Below, one piece after another: positions 44,082 to 56,438 of a stretch of 64,000 bases of DNA (positions are counted from its first letter, which is position 1; every line of letters begins with the position of its first letter). The notes under the pieces are model-generated. The model was not told the origin of the DNA. It searched no databases and worked only from the letters and a program-made list of their open reading frames with translations. The DNA comes from Erodium maritimum (Eukaryota; Streptophyta; Magnoliopsida; Geraniales; Geraniaceae). Made by a program: the position numbers and the translations under genes. The DNA is taken from NCBI GenBank assembly GCA_963921825.1, contig OY997593.1:41369111-41433110 (forward strand). Reading direction: 5' to 3'.

Positions 44082-46722
44082 TGTAATGTCAACGCCAGTC
44101 AAACCTGCGAAAAACAGGAAAATTTAAAAATTTTGGTCAGGCACTTAATTAAACCTGAAATTGACTCCGAGGGTCATACCGGACGTAAGTTGACCCCGTT
44201 ATTGACCAAAGTGAGTTCCGGGTGACTCAGGGCTACTTTCTGATCAATTTGGGAAATGTTGACTTTTCGCTGGAAAAGTCAATCGAGCGACGTTTTGGTC
44301 CATTCGGGGACCGTTTTGGATCCAAAAACCTTAGCCGTCGTCGCAACGGTCTTAGTTGAGCCGTTTCCTTGTAGCCTGTGAATTTTCGTAATTTCTTGGA
44401 AAAAGTGCTCGTTCGGGGCCCGAGACGGCCCGATTTCGCGAATCTGACTGAAAAATATCTAGGAGATATATTTCAAAATGGTGTGGGACCCACATGACAC
44501 TTGTCATGAATGTGGTGGAGGGGAAAAGGGAGGACAACTTTACCCTTGACTTTAAAGAAAAGACAAATGAAAAGGAGGGGTGTTTTGGTCTTTTTGCTAT
44601 GTGTTAGTTTTTGAAAAAATACAAAGATGAGAGATGGGTGGTGTTTGGCCATAAGGGTAAAAAGGGAGGTGTTTTTGGAGAGAGAAGGAGTTATAAGGAA
44701 GAGAGAAGAAAGGGAGAAAAAGAGAAGAGGTGTTGGAGATTTATGTTGTTTCCCGTCGATCAAACCGTTGGATCATCTCAAAGCTAGGAGAATCGAACTC
44801 CACTCGACATTCGCTACGGTGAGCTACTATCCGATCTTCGTTTTGGTAAATTTCAAAAGTTAGGGTTCGGTTAAGATGAGTAGTTTATGGTGGAAATGAG
44901 GTGTGGGGATTGTTGGAGACGTTTTGGAGACGTTTTGGAGGGAAGAGGCACGTTTTCCGGTGACCGGGAGCTCGGGGGGAGCTCCGGCCACCATGTAGGG
45001 TGGCTGGCCGGAGCTAGGGCCGGCCACCACCATGGTAGGCCGGGCCCAAAAGGCCCTAGCCACCCACGGCCATGGTTGGCCGGGTGGGGCCCACTTGCTC
45101 GGGTGATCGGGTTTTGTGTTCGGTTGGTTTAGAACGTTCCCCAGATCATTTATCCACAACCGGATCGAAATTTGGAATTAAATTGGAAAAGTTGTAATTA
45201 ACGAGTTTTAGAAACTTGAAACGCAAATTAAATGACTCGGAAGTCGGAATTCGATTCCGTCGAGTGCCTAGGAACCCTTGAATTATTCTAAGACCGGAGA
45301 AACGAAAACGGGAATTTTCGGAGCCCCGAAAAGGCGTTTCCAAAACCCGGGCAGATTCGCCATGTCGGGCGAATCGGGTCTTTCCGGGTCCAATATCGAC
45401 AATGTTGAGTAACTGGGGAGTTTGGGAGTGATCGACATTGTCGGGGTTACTTTTGGGCGTCGGGTTTATAATAATTCAGTTTATGCCTGCACGCTTAAAA
45501 GAGTTTAAAATTGTGTTCTTGTTAAATCGTGCTGCAGACCGAGGAAAGGGAAAGCTAGGCGAGTGACCAAGATCACGCCAAAGCTTAATTGTGCGCTTTT
45601 GGAGAATGCATACGAGGTAGGGAAAAGTAGCCGGATCTCGGCCCTGACTAGGGAAAGTTAACAGTAGAATTGCATGTGACACTTGGGTGTCGTGGGTTAA
45701 GTAGGTTATCGAATATTAGTAATGCATGTGACACTTGGGGTGTCGTGGGTTAAGTAGGTGATCGAAGTTTGGAAATGCATGTGACACTTGGGGTGTCGTG
45801 GGTTAAGTAGGTGATCGAAGTTTGGAAATGCATGTGACACTTAGTAGTGTAGTAGGAGCAGAGAACTTAGCGATGTTAGAATTACTGGAGGCATATGACC
45901 ATGCCCGGAGGTTGATTGTGAAACTGTTGATATTAGGACTGTTGGAGGCATTGGTTATGCCCGGAGGTTGTTTGTGTAAATTGTGTCTTGGGTGGCCATG
46001 AGAGCCCGTGTTACTGTTGTGTCTTGGGTGGCCATGAGAGCCCGTGTTACTGTTGTGTCTTGGGTGGCCATGAGAGCCCGTGTTACTGTTGTGTCTTGGG
46101 TGGCCATGAGAGCCCGTGTTACTGTTGTGTCTTGGGTGGCCATGAGAGCCCGTGTTACTGTTGTGTCGTTGGTGGCCATGAGAGCCCGTGTTACTGTTGT
46201 GTCTTGGGTGGCCATGAGAGCCCGTGTTACTGTTGTGTCTTGGGTGGCCATGAGAGCCCATGTTACTGTTGTGTCTTGGGTGGCCATGAGAGCCCGTGTT
46301 AATGTTGTGTCTTGGGTGGCCATGAGAGCCTGTGTTATTGTTGTGTCTTGGGTGGCCATGAGAGCCCGTGTTTTACTGTTGGTGTGTTTTGGGTAGCCGT
46401 GAGTGCCCGTGGGGTTGTTGAGCCCGTGAGTTACTGTTAGTGTGTCTTGGGAGGCCGTGAGTGCCTGTGGGGTTGTTGAGCCCGTGAGCTACTATTGGTG
46501 TGTCTTGGGAGGCCGTGAGTGCCCGTGGGGTTGTTGAGCCCGTGAGTTACTGTTGGTGTGTCTTGGGAGGCCATGAGTGCCCGTGGGGTTGTTGAGCCCG
46601 TGAGTTACTGTTGGTGTGTCTTGGGAGGCCGTGAGTGCCCGTGAGGTGGTTGAGTCTGTGCTTTACTGTTGGTGTCTTGGGTGGCCATGAGTGCCGGTGG
46701 AGTGTTGAACCTGTGTTGTTGC
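44082..46722 (+). repeat. 3' LTR of the outer gypsy element, left part
   Basis: Starts TGTAATGTCAACGCC, lacking about 12 bases present in the 5' LTR start, and follows 38024-40110 in order. It is interrupted at GTTGC (46718-46722) by the inner element. Confidence 0.92.
45668..46700. repeat. 53-bp, 36-bp and 58-bp minisatellites in the 3' LTR
   Basis: 45668-45845 has about three units of 53 bp (core AATGCATGTGACACTTGGGG). 45981-46380 has about eleven units of the 36-bp repeat and 46381-46700 about five of the 58-bp repeat. The 5' LTR of the same element has about seven 36-bp units and lacks the 53-bp array, so copy number changed after insertion. Confidence 0.9.
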
Positions 46723-47560
46723 TGTCACGCCCCAAATCCGGTTGTCGCCCGGACCCGAGGCATGACGGGTAAGAGAAGACAGTAAAGCAAAGAAACAATA
46801 ATAAATCTCGAAAATCTCCAGTGAGTACTCCAATCCATAACCTCAAATACAGTATAAGTAACCCTCAGGGGGTGTGGTAATAAGTTTTTACCAGACTGTT
46901 TTTAAATAAAGGAAATAAACATGAAGTCTCTATGAACCCACACCGAGAAGCGCCCAAGCTTCTACTCTTCAGTCAAGCCGTGAGTGCCCGTGGGGTTGTT
47001 GAGCCCGTGAGTTACTGTTGGTGTGTCTTGGGAGGCCGTGAGTGCCTGTGGGGTTGTTGAGCCCGTGAGCTACTATTGGTGTGTCTTGGGAGGCCGTGAG
47101 TGCCCGTGGGGTTGTTGAGCCCGTGAGTTACTGTTGGTGTGTCTTGGGAGGCCATGAGTGCCCGTGGGGTTGTTGAGCCCGTGAGTTACTGTTGGTGTGT
47201 CTTGGGAGGTCGTGAGTGCCCGTGAGGTGGTTGAGTCTGTGCTTTACTGTTGGTGTCTTGGGTGGCCATGAGTGCCTGTGGAGTGTTGAACCTGTGTTGT
47301 TGCTGTCACGCCCCAAATCCGGTTGTCACCCGGACCCGAGGCATGACGGGTAAGAGAAGACAGTAAAGCAAAGAAACAATAATAAATCTCGAAAATCTCC
47401 AGTGAGTACTCCAATCCATAACCTCAAATACAGTATAAGTAACCCTCAGGGGGTGTGGTAATAAGTTTTTACCAGACTGTTTTTAAATAAAGGAAATAAA
47501 CATGAAGTCTCTATGAACCCACACCGAGAAGCGCCCAAGCTTCTACTCTTCAGTCAAGCC
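46399..47560. repeat. 581-bp tandem duplication across the inner/outer LTR junction
   Basis: 46399-46979 and 46980-47560 are near-identical (about three differences seen). Each copy contains the end of the outer LTR minisatellite, the GTTGC target site and the first 257 bases of the inner LTR. The junction falls at GCC shared by both ends. It occurred after the inner element inserted. Confidence 0.9.
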
Positions 47561-49941
47561 TGTAGACACAACATCAAAACAAAGGGGTGAGCTCACGCTC
47601 AGTAGGGAAAACGCATGACAAGGTAGACCTTAACTCGAACAAGATCAACAATGAAGTTAACAGAAAATAACTTAACAAAACAAGGGTAATAAGTAAACAA
47701 ATCAATGCCGTGGCACATGAAGTCACCACCCTCCGATCCACATGATGTGTCCTCTCGGATTCTCCCTCAAATCCAGAGGAGACGCATAACATTGAGGCGA
47801 CCGGAAACAACCCTTCGGGGCGCTTATCATCGGGATTCTCAGAAACGTCTCCAAAGGATTTTATGTCATTGGGAACCCAGGGCCATACTCCCGTAGGAGC
47901 GCACACGTGGGCAATTTAATAAATAACCAATATATCATCCCACACCGGACTCCCCAACGGTGTAGGTACCATACCATAACAACAATCAACTCTATCTCAC
48001 CCTACACCGGACTCCTCAACGGTGTAGGTACCATATCGTATCAACCATAATTCCATAACATCTTAGCAACACGCTTACCGAAACTTAACACCAACCAATC
48101 CAACCACAGTCAAACCACTAACACACATAGTTCACCCATCACCAATTCCCATAGCACACAGTACTCAAATCACTAGATCAATTCACACCAATCACACAAT
48201 TCCAACTTACCGTTCACTTACCAGTTTCGAACCACCGGGGCATCGATCACCTGATTGCGCCGCGCGGTACAACCAGTCATACTCGATACCCCCAGCAACC
48301 AATCAAGTAAATCAAGTAATCATTCGAATACAAACAACGAGCAGGTACGAGTCTGATCAACCAATTAATCATAAAGCCTTCGAAAGAGCATTCAAACATG
48401 CAATTTCACTAGTTTCATGAGAATCTTTAGCCTATCCACTAAGCAACCAACAACCAAGCATGTGATCCTAACACGCAACTAATCCGAGGGCTTTGCCAAG
48501 GCTCCTCTACCAGACAAACATATCCCAAGTATTGAAAGCGAATTATACTAGTGATTGGCCTCCTAATCGGTCACCACTAGACACTCCGGTTATTAGCAAT
48601 TGAAAGATGATTAAGCTAGTTATTCGCATCATATATGCATATCTAGGACCTTTTCCAATTTTATTAACCTAGCATGCATACTAGGCATCGTAAACGAGAG
48701 GTTAAGGCTTTCCCTACCTCAAGGTCCTCCTCGTCAACGCTTTGGTGAAGTCCGGTGATCACCACCTCGCTCTTCCCTCGGGCCTCGGTGTGATCCTTGC
48801 TCCTCTAGCTCGATCCCCAAGGTCTTGGACACAAAGAAGCACTAATTAGGTTCCACTTAAACAGTAAGAAAGACCCCCAAAACCCTTCCATAGTTCATCT
48901 CAAAACCAAGGTGTAAACACTTCGACAAATCCCCAAGAAACCCTCACTCTGGTGGGTCGCGGATCTGGTCACGGATCCGTGACGAGTGCCGTCACGGACT
49001 CCCTCACGAAGCCGTGACGTCGCCCGTCACGGGATCCGTCACGGATCCGTGACACACCAGGGCAGTTTCGCCCTTCTTCAACCTCCAGCTCCAAAACTCC
49101 GAAAATCTACCTTCAAACCCAGAAATTTCCCCAAGCCAACCCCCAAAACAGTCCAAATCCATCATTACTCCTCTACCCATGGTAGGAATCAATACACAAA
49201 CAAGTTTTCCAATGATTCATCAAATCAAACCCACTTCAAAAACTCCAAACCACCATTGATTTCTCCACAAAAACTTCACCAAGCTCTTCATCAACACCAA
49301 CTCCCATCATTTCTACTTAACCCAACATCATCTAGCCATTTTTCACCCAAAACCCAAGGAAAATAGATGAAGAGAAAAGATGAGTAGAGAGTTCCATTAC
49401 CTCTAGAATGTGAGGATGAAGAGGATGCTAGTGTTTTTGAGGGTGGAAGGCTAGAGGATGACTCCAAATGGTTCCTTCTTCTTAGATTCTCCTTCAAGCT
49501 TCCATGGGAGCTCTTCTCCCTTTCTTCCTCTCCAATTTTCGGCTACAACAATGCAAATAGGAAATGATTTTGCTTCTCCAACACATATAATACCTAAATG
49601 TTGCAATGACTTAAAGGCCCTTGAGCTAGAAACCCATGTAGGAGCTTTTGGGAGGGTAAAAGGGACAATAACTATCCCTTTTTCTCTCATTCAACCAAAA
49701 TAGGACAAGTGTCCCTCTAGCTCATTTAATTTCCCCACTTAAATTCCAGCACTTTTAAAAATTGAAGCTTTAGTCGATATGAAGTCTCGTTTTGACCAAA
49801 ATTGACTTTATGCAATATTATATTCAAATGAAAGGGTTTTCTTCCCTGAAGCCAACCGTGATAATGGCTACTTCGTTTGAGTTCCGGAGAAGTCCCGAGT
49901 GACTTCCGGAGTTACCGGTTCGACCGGAAGCGGGTCTTACA
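47304..49941 (-). repeat. 3' LTR of the inner gypsy element (2638 bp)
   Basis: Plus-strand ends are TGTCACGCCCCAAATCCGG and GGAAGCGGGTCTTACA. The polypurine tract (CTTTAAGGGGGGTGGA on the minus strand, 49943-49958) lies directly beside it. Near 48953-49055 it holds a short GC-rich run of ATCCGTGACGG-like palindromic units. Weak open frames in the LTR are repeated identically in the other LTR and carry no domain. Confidence 0.95.
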
Positions 49942-49975
49942 ATCCACCCCCCTTAAAGAAATTTCGTCCCCGAAA

Positions 49976-52900
49976 TTAAAAGCAAGATACCTCAATGTCG
50001 AACAGGTGGGGATACTTCACGCGGATCTCATCCTCGCGCTCCCAAGTGGATTCTGCTCCCTGATGTCCCCACTGTACTAGTACCAGCGGAATCGTCTTGT
50101 TCCGCAGGGTCTTCTCCTTCGTACCCAAAATCTCAACGGGCTGCTCCTCAAAGGTGACATCATCTGCCATCTCGATGTCTGACCACTCAATGATGTGCGA
50201 AGGGTCTGCTATGTACTTCCGCAGCTGGGACACATGGAAAACGTTGTGCACGTTCCCAAGCTGCGGCGGCAAGGCCAACCGATAGGCTACAGCTCCAATC
50301 TTCTCTAACACATCAAAAGGTCCGATGAACCGCGGTGCCAGCTTGCCTCCGCTGCGGTTAAACCGCACAAGACCCTTCCTCGGGCTCACTCTCAGAAACA
50401 CATGCTCCCCGACCATGAACTCAAGTGGTCTACGACGCCTGTCGGCGTAGCTCTTCTGTCGACTCTGTGCGGTCTTTAGCCGCTCTCTAATCAAAGTGAC
50501 TTTCTCGGTCGTCTCCCTAATCATGTCTGGCCCGAGTAAGCTCCTGTCACCAACTTCAGCCCAACACACCGGTGATCTGCAAGGTCTGCCATACAAGGCC
50601 TCAAATGGTGCCATACCTATACTAGACTGGTAACTGTTGTTGTAGGCAAACTCTGCCAACGGCAAATGATCTTCCCATGACCCCTAAAAGTCAAGCACAC
50701 ACGCTCGGAGCATGTCCTCTAAAATCTGAATGGTGCGCTCTGACTGTCCATCTGTCTCGGGATGGTAAGCTGTACTCAACAGTACCTCAGTGCCCAAGGC
50801 CTTCTGTAGACTCTTCCAGAAGCTGGATGTGAAACGGGGGTCTCTATCTGATACTACTGATACAGGCACACCATGTAAACGAATAATCTCTCAGACATAC
50901 AAGCGAGCCAACATGTCCACAGAATCCGTCATCCTCATACCCAAAAAGTGGGCCGATTTGGTCAGTCGATCGACCACCACCCAAACAGCGTCATGCCCCT
51001 TCGACGATCTGGGCAACCCACACACAAAATCCATAGTCACGTGCTCCCATTTCCACTCTGTGATCGGTAAGGGCTGTAACAAGCCTGCGGGACGCATGTG
51101 CTCGGCCTTTACCTGTTGGCAGGTAAGGCATCTAGAAACGAAATCTGCCACTGCCCCACGCATCCCAATCCACCAAAATTGCCGCCGCATGTCTCTATAC
51201 ATCTTGTTGCCACCGGGGTGTACAACTAGACGGGAGTGGTGGCACTCACGCAGCACAGTGTCTCTGCACTCACTGGGTACAAACAGTCGTCCTCTAAAGC
51301 GGATACCCTGATCGGTGCCCATTTCCCAACCCTCGAGCTCAACTCCATCCATCAACTTCTGCCGAATCCCTACTGTCTCGGCGTCCTCAGCCTGTGCCTC
51401 TAGCACCCGAGCAAAGAGCGTGGGCTGAGCCACTAAGGCGCACAAGGCCATACTCTCTGTGACCTCCTCCAACTCTAGTCTAAATAGGCTCAACTGCTCC
51501 AGCATGTCCCACTCTCGGACTGCTATGCTGGCCACGCAGTGACTCGACTTCCTGCTCAAAGCGTCGGCGACCACGTTCGCCTTGCCCGGATGATAAAGCA
51601 ACTCGAAGTCATACTCTTCCATTAGCTCCATCCACCGCCTTTGGCGCATGTTCAGATCACGCTGCGAGAAGATATACTTGAGGCTCTTGTGGTCTGAAAA
51701 TACTCTGAACTGCTCACCATACAGGTAATGTCTCCAACTCTTCAGCGCAAATACTACCGCTGCCAACTCGAGATCATGAGTGGGATAGTTGCGCTCATGC
51801 ACCTTCAACTGCCTCGAGCCGTAAGCAACCACCTTTCCACCCTGCATCAGAACACAACCTAACCCTTCGCCGGAGGCGTCACAATACACGTCATAGCCCA
51901 CTCCCCGGTCTGGAACGATCAGCACTGGGGCGGTAGTCAACCGAGTCTTTAGCTCGCAAAAAGCATGCTCACACTCATCCGTCCAAATGTACTCCGCCCC
52001 TTTGCGGGTCAAAGCTGTCATAGGTGCTGCAAGGCGAGAGAAATCCTGAACGAAGCGCCGGTAATAGCCTGCCAACCCGAGGAAACTCCGAATCTCAAAT
52101 ACACTGCTGGGTCTCGCCCACTTCGACACTGCCTCGACCTTGGTTGGGTCGACCAAGATGCCCTCCCGAGATACCACGTGCCCGAGGAATTTCACCTCTG
52201 TGAGCCAAAATTCGCCCTTCTCCAGATTGTCGTACAACTGGTGAGTGCGTAAGAGTGTCAAAACGGTACGCAGATGCTCTGCGTGCGCCTCCTCACTGGG
52301 CGAGTAGATCAAGATATCATCGACGAAGACTACCACGAACTGGTCTAGATAAGGTTTGAAGATGCCATTCATCAGGTCTATAAAGGCGGCCGGTGCGTTC
52401 GTCAAACCGAACGGCATCACCAGAAATTCGAAATGTCCATAACGAGTACGGAACGCTGTCTTCTCTACGTCCTCAGCCCGGACTATCAGCTGGTAGTACC
52501 CCGATCGAAGGTCGATCTTCGAGAAGTACTTTGCTCCCCTCAGCTGGTCGAATAAATCATCAATCCTAGGCATCGGGAGCGGTTCTTCACCGTCACCCGG
52601 TTCAGCTTCCTGTAATCTATACACATCCTCAAGGCTCCACCCTTCTTCTTCACGAAGAGGGCGGGCGCTCCCCACGGAGATACGCTCGGTCGGATGAATC
52701 CCTTCTGCTGCAGTTCCTCAAGCTGTCGCTTAAGTTCGACCAACTCGGCTGGTGCGAACCGATACGGCGTCATCGAGATCGGCGCCGTACCCGGGATCAG
52801 ATCGATCCTGAACTCTACCTCTCGCGCTGGTGGCAAGCCTGATAGTTCCTCCGGGAAGACCTCCGGGAACTCCCGCACTACCCTCGGTAACTCAATGCTA

Positions 52901-54831
52901 CTCCGTACAACCCCTGCCTCAAAACCTGTGGTCAAGGCGGATAAGAGAACTCCGCTCCTGCTCCCCAGCACACACATGATCACCCTATCACCTGATCTCA
53001 CCGTCACCTGACGTCTGTAGCAGTCAATCGTCGCTCGGTACCTCGCGAGCCAGTCCATACCAAGGATCACGTCAAAGGCGCTCATGTCAAGAACGAGCAA
53101 GTCCCCCAGAAATGGGCAATCTGCCACCCTAATCGCACAGTCTCTGCAAACGGTGCTCAACACCACTGCACCCGTAGCCGGGGTCTCCAAACAAAGGGGC
53201 TGACTCAAAGTCTCAGCCCGCAAACCCAAAGAAGAAGCAATAGACGAAGAAATGAACGAATGGGAAGCTCCCGTATCAAACAAAAAGGAAGTCCACGCAT
53301 TATAAAGTAAACACGTACCCTGAGTGGCCTCATGGCCGGCGTACGGCCTCTCAATCCTGGGATCAGTAACTGCAAAGACTCGGCCCTGACGTGCCGGCGG
53401 TCCTCCTCTAGGTGGTGGGGGAAGTGCCACCCGCTGCTCAGCTCTCTGCTGGTGCCTCTGACCTACTGCTCCCGCCACTGGACGCGGAGCTCTCTGCTGC
53501 AGTGCCTGACGTGGTCTTCCAGGGGGCGCAGGGCGAATCTGAGTCTGCTGGGGCCTCGGTGCAGGCGCTCTGCCAACTATCTCAGGGCACGCCCGGATGA
53601 AATGATCAGATCGACCACACTGGAAGCATCCTCTCAGCTGCGCTACCTCAGGACACGCACGCATGAGATGGTCGGTGCTGCCACAATGAAAACACCCCCT
53701 CAGCGCACCAGTCTGTCTGACTCCGGTCCCCTGGGGACGACCATCATAACGCTCTACGGGTCCATTGCCCCTCGGGCAGTCTCGTGCCAAGTGACCCTGC
53801 TGTCCACACTGAGGACACAGCTGTGCCACCGGGGCGGGTCCAACTGACGCGATAGTCCCAGCTCGGCGCATGCTAGCCTGCTGAAACTGAGACTGAAAGT
53901 GTCCTGCAACTCTCTGTCGGTGTCGGTCCCGACGGTCAGACGGATGTAAGAAGCCACTCGGCCTAGGCCTGGTCTCTCGTACCCTGATGGTATCTTTGAA
54001 GTGCCTCTCCATGGCTAAAGCCTGATCCAAGAGGGTGGAGTAATCCGTGGTCCTGAAAGCGATAACCCTGTCGGCTATCGACGGGGCGAGCCCGTTCTCA
54101 AACCTCCTGCATCGGTCATCCGCAGTCTGCACCAACTCTGGTGCGAAGCGGGCCAACGAAGTGAACCTCACAGCATACTCCGACACGCTCAAGCCTCCCT
54201 GTCGTAGATCCAGAAACTGCTGGCGCCTGTCATCCCGGATAGAGCGAGGGAAGTACTGCTCCAAGAATAGCCTGCTGAACAACTCGAAGTCACTGCCGAC
54301 CCTACCCTGCACTGACTGCAACCAGTAGTAGGCCTCTCCCTCAAGCTGAAAAGTGGCGAACGAAACTCTCAGACGCCCCTCCGATACTCCAGAGGTATCG
54401 AGGTTGCGGGTCACCCGTTCCAACCAACCAGAAGCTGCCTCGGGGTCCGCTCCCCCGGAGTAGGTCGGCGTACCAAGTCTACGAAACTCTCTGAGTGCCT
54501 GGGCCGTGAGGCTGTCAAGCTGGCCTGGCCTCTCTCCAAAATCTGCTGAAGCAGCAGGCACGGGCTCTGGTGCCGGTGCAGTAGTCCCTTGCTGCGCGCT
54601 CAAGGCCGCTAGCACAGCGCGAACCACCTCCTCGAGAGGGGTCGCCTGAGTCGGCTCTGCGACTGGAACTGTCCTGGGTGGCGACCCTGTCGGTCCACCT
54701 CCAAAACTCTAATGATCTGTGGAAGCAGCATCCTGGGCGTCAGCTGCCCCCTCCTGCTCAGCAGCAGGTGTCTGCCTCGGACCCCCAGCTGAGCGGCCCC
54801 GGGTACCTCTAGGAACGTACGTACGAGCCAT
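49976..54831 (-). pseudogene. inner gypsy gag-pol polyprotein (chromovirus), four inactivating changes
   Basis: Start Met at 54831 (MARTYVPRGTRGRSAGG). Gag runs to about 53300, with three CCHC knuckles ([42 protein letters not shown]). Protease has [11 protein letters not shown]. Reverse transcriptase has [10 protein letters not shown] and [12 protein letters not shown] with catalytic VDD intact. RNase H has [16 protein letters not shown] and the [16 protein letters not shown] linker. Integrase has a HHCC region ending [11 protein letters not shown], then core blocks. The C-terminus has [17 protein letters not shown] and [18 protein letters not shown], chromodomain-like as in Tekay/Del. Breaks: TAG at 54709-54711 in Gag; a one-base deletion near 52581 in reverse transcriptase; TGA at 50888-50890 (AGA in the other copy); TAG at about 50684-50686. 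About 1,600 residues without breaks, normal for the family. Confidence 0.93.
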
Positions 54832-55043
54832 GTTGTCTATCCGCCTGCACGGATAACGCACATGTTCATTACTCAGTTCAACAACGGTTCTCACACGTTA
54901 CAAGGACGCGCACACGCGTCAAACAAGTCACCCACAGATACGCCCCTCACACTAGTAGATATATATACTCATATAATATAACACCCAAGTTCGCATCTCT
55001 ATGCGTCACACAGCAACAACCAGCGATTTAGCAATCAACACCA

Positions 55044-55170
55044 ACTCTCACAGGAGGGTTCAATCAACCAGAGAAATCCACTCCCACAGGAGGATTCAAT
55101 CAATCAAAGAAATCCACTCCCAAAGGAGGATTCAATCAATCAAAGAAATCCACTCCTACAGGAGGATTCA
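55044..55170. repeat. 36-bp tandem repeat in the inner element leader
   Basis: About 3.5 units, core GAAATCCACTCCCACAGGAG. It differs in sequence from the 36-bp LTR minisatellite. Confidence 0.88.
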
Positions 55171-55811
55171 TTCTCAGGCACATCACACAAGCGGCACAAC
55201 ACAACAGGCATACCCCTTGCTCGGGTATCCTTTCGCAAAAAGGGTTTAGTACCTAACACAACTCGATTTAAAAGTCATCCTTAGCCTTTTCCTCTCTTTC
55301 ATGAATTCCCATTTCTTAACTTTTACTCAAACCTTTTCATGTCGATCTCATGTTGTTACAATCTGGTTCAGGCGTCCCCGAACTTCATTGTAACAACTTG
55401 ACATCAAAACATCACGCTCGACTACAGTGGCGCCCCTGAGTCAACCCGTGATGGTGTAAACATTCTAGTTCTACTGAAATTTCGGCATGCCCCATTCGTA
55501 TTTTCCTTAACCCTCCGCTTAAGCGGGACAACCACCAATACAAATTCACCAGGTACAAGCACACAAAATTCTCATGCTCTTTCAAGGCATCACACAATCA
55601 AAATAATGGAGTTCTCATACTCCTAGGGTACACAACGCAATCAATAAACGGAGTCCTCGTGCTCCCAATTACTACGGGGTACTCGTGCCCCAAACTCAAC
55701 CATAACACACGCTCGCAACTTACCGAGACCCTAACTCGTAAGCCAGCCAACCTATACTCGCAACCACGTAGGCCAGCCAAAGAATACTCGTAACCGTATA
55801 GGCCAGCTAAA

Positions 55812-56005
55812 CTCGCAACCTCCCCGAGGCCAGCAAAATAACACTCGCAACCTCCTCGAGGCCAGCAAAATAACACTCGCAACCTCCTCGAGGCCAGCAA
55901 AATAACACTCCCAACCTCCTCGAGGCCAGCAAAATAACACTCGCAACCTCCTCGAGGCCAGCAAAATAACACTCGCAACCTCCTCGAGGCCAGCAAAATA
56001 ACACT
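55812..56005. repeat. 32-bp tandem repeat in the inner element leader
   Basis: Six units with core GAGGCCAGCAAAATAACACT. The period is not a multiple of three, yet no frame contains a stop on the minus strand, which yields overlapping false repeat proteins. Confidence 0.92.
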
Positions 56006-56423
56006 AACCTTAGTACACGGCTCTCATGGCCACCCAACACAAATCAACACACGGCTCTCATGGCCACCCAAGACTCAACAGTCAAACACAAATCTCCCCT
56101 TAAACATGGCCAAACCACAACTTGAAAATTTCTCGAAGTAAAACGCCAAAGGCAAACACCACTAACTGTTGGCTCTCACTATCATGTATGCATAGCGGGT
56201 CGGTCATTGACCGTCAATCGAATTCCGATCCCAACCATTCGGCCTCACCGATCATTAGTGAGAGGATACCAATCAAGTAATGCAAACATTGTAGTGCAAG
56301 ATTTCAATTAGGACAACCCTTAAAGCAACTCAAAACTCCAACTCCCTAATTCTACCCACCTAATTGACTTCGGTCCGAGGTTTGAAAATCAGTTCATAAG
56401 ACACCTGTTTCAACTGAAACCAG

Positions 56424-56435
56424 GCTCTGATACCA
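56424..56435 (-). other. primer binding site of the inner gypsy element
   Basis: TGGTATCAGAGC on the minus strand, three bases from the 5' LTR. Confidence 0.92.
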
Positions 56436-56438
56436 AAT

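Larger units (their letters stand above)
54832..56423 (-). other. leader of the inner gypsy element
   Basis: About 1.6 kb between primer binding site and gag. It contains two tandem arrays (listed separately). At 56024-56075 it has two copies of ACACGGCTCTCATGGCCACCC, the core of the minisatellites in the LTRs of the outer element. No other coding sequence is seen. Confidence 0.7.

Noticed and set aside
47574-47906. 110-residue frame starting MCAPTGVWPWVPN, repeated at 56709-57041
   Set aside because: It lies inside the LTR of the inner element and occurs twice only because the LTR does. No domain; the repeated frames at 48986-49703 and 58121-58838 are the same case.
55598-56040. Cysteine/tryptophan-rich repeat proteins in the inner element leader
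   Set aside because: A 32-bp tandem array read in three frames gives similar peptides. It lies in the untranslated leader of a retrotransposon.
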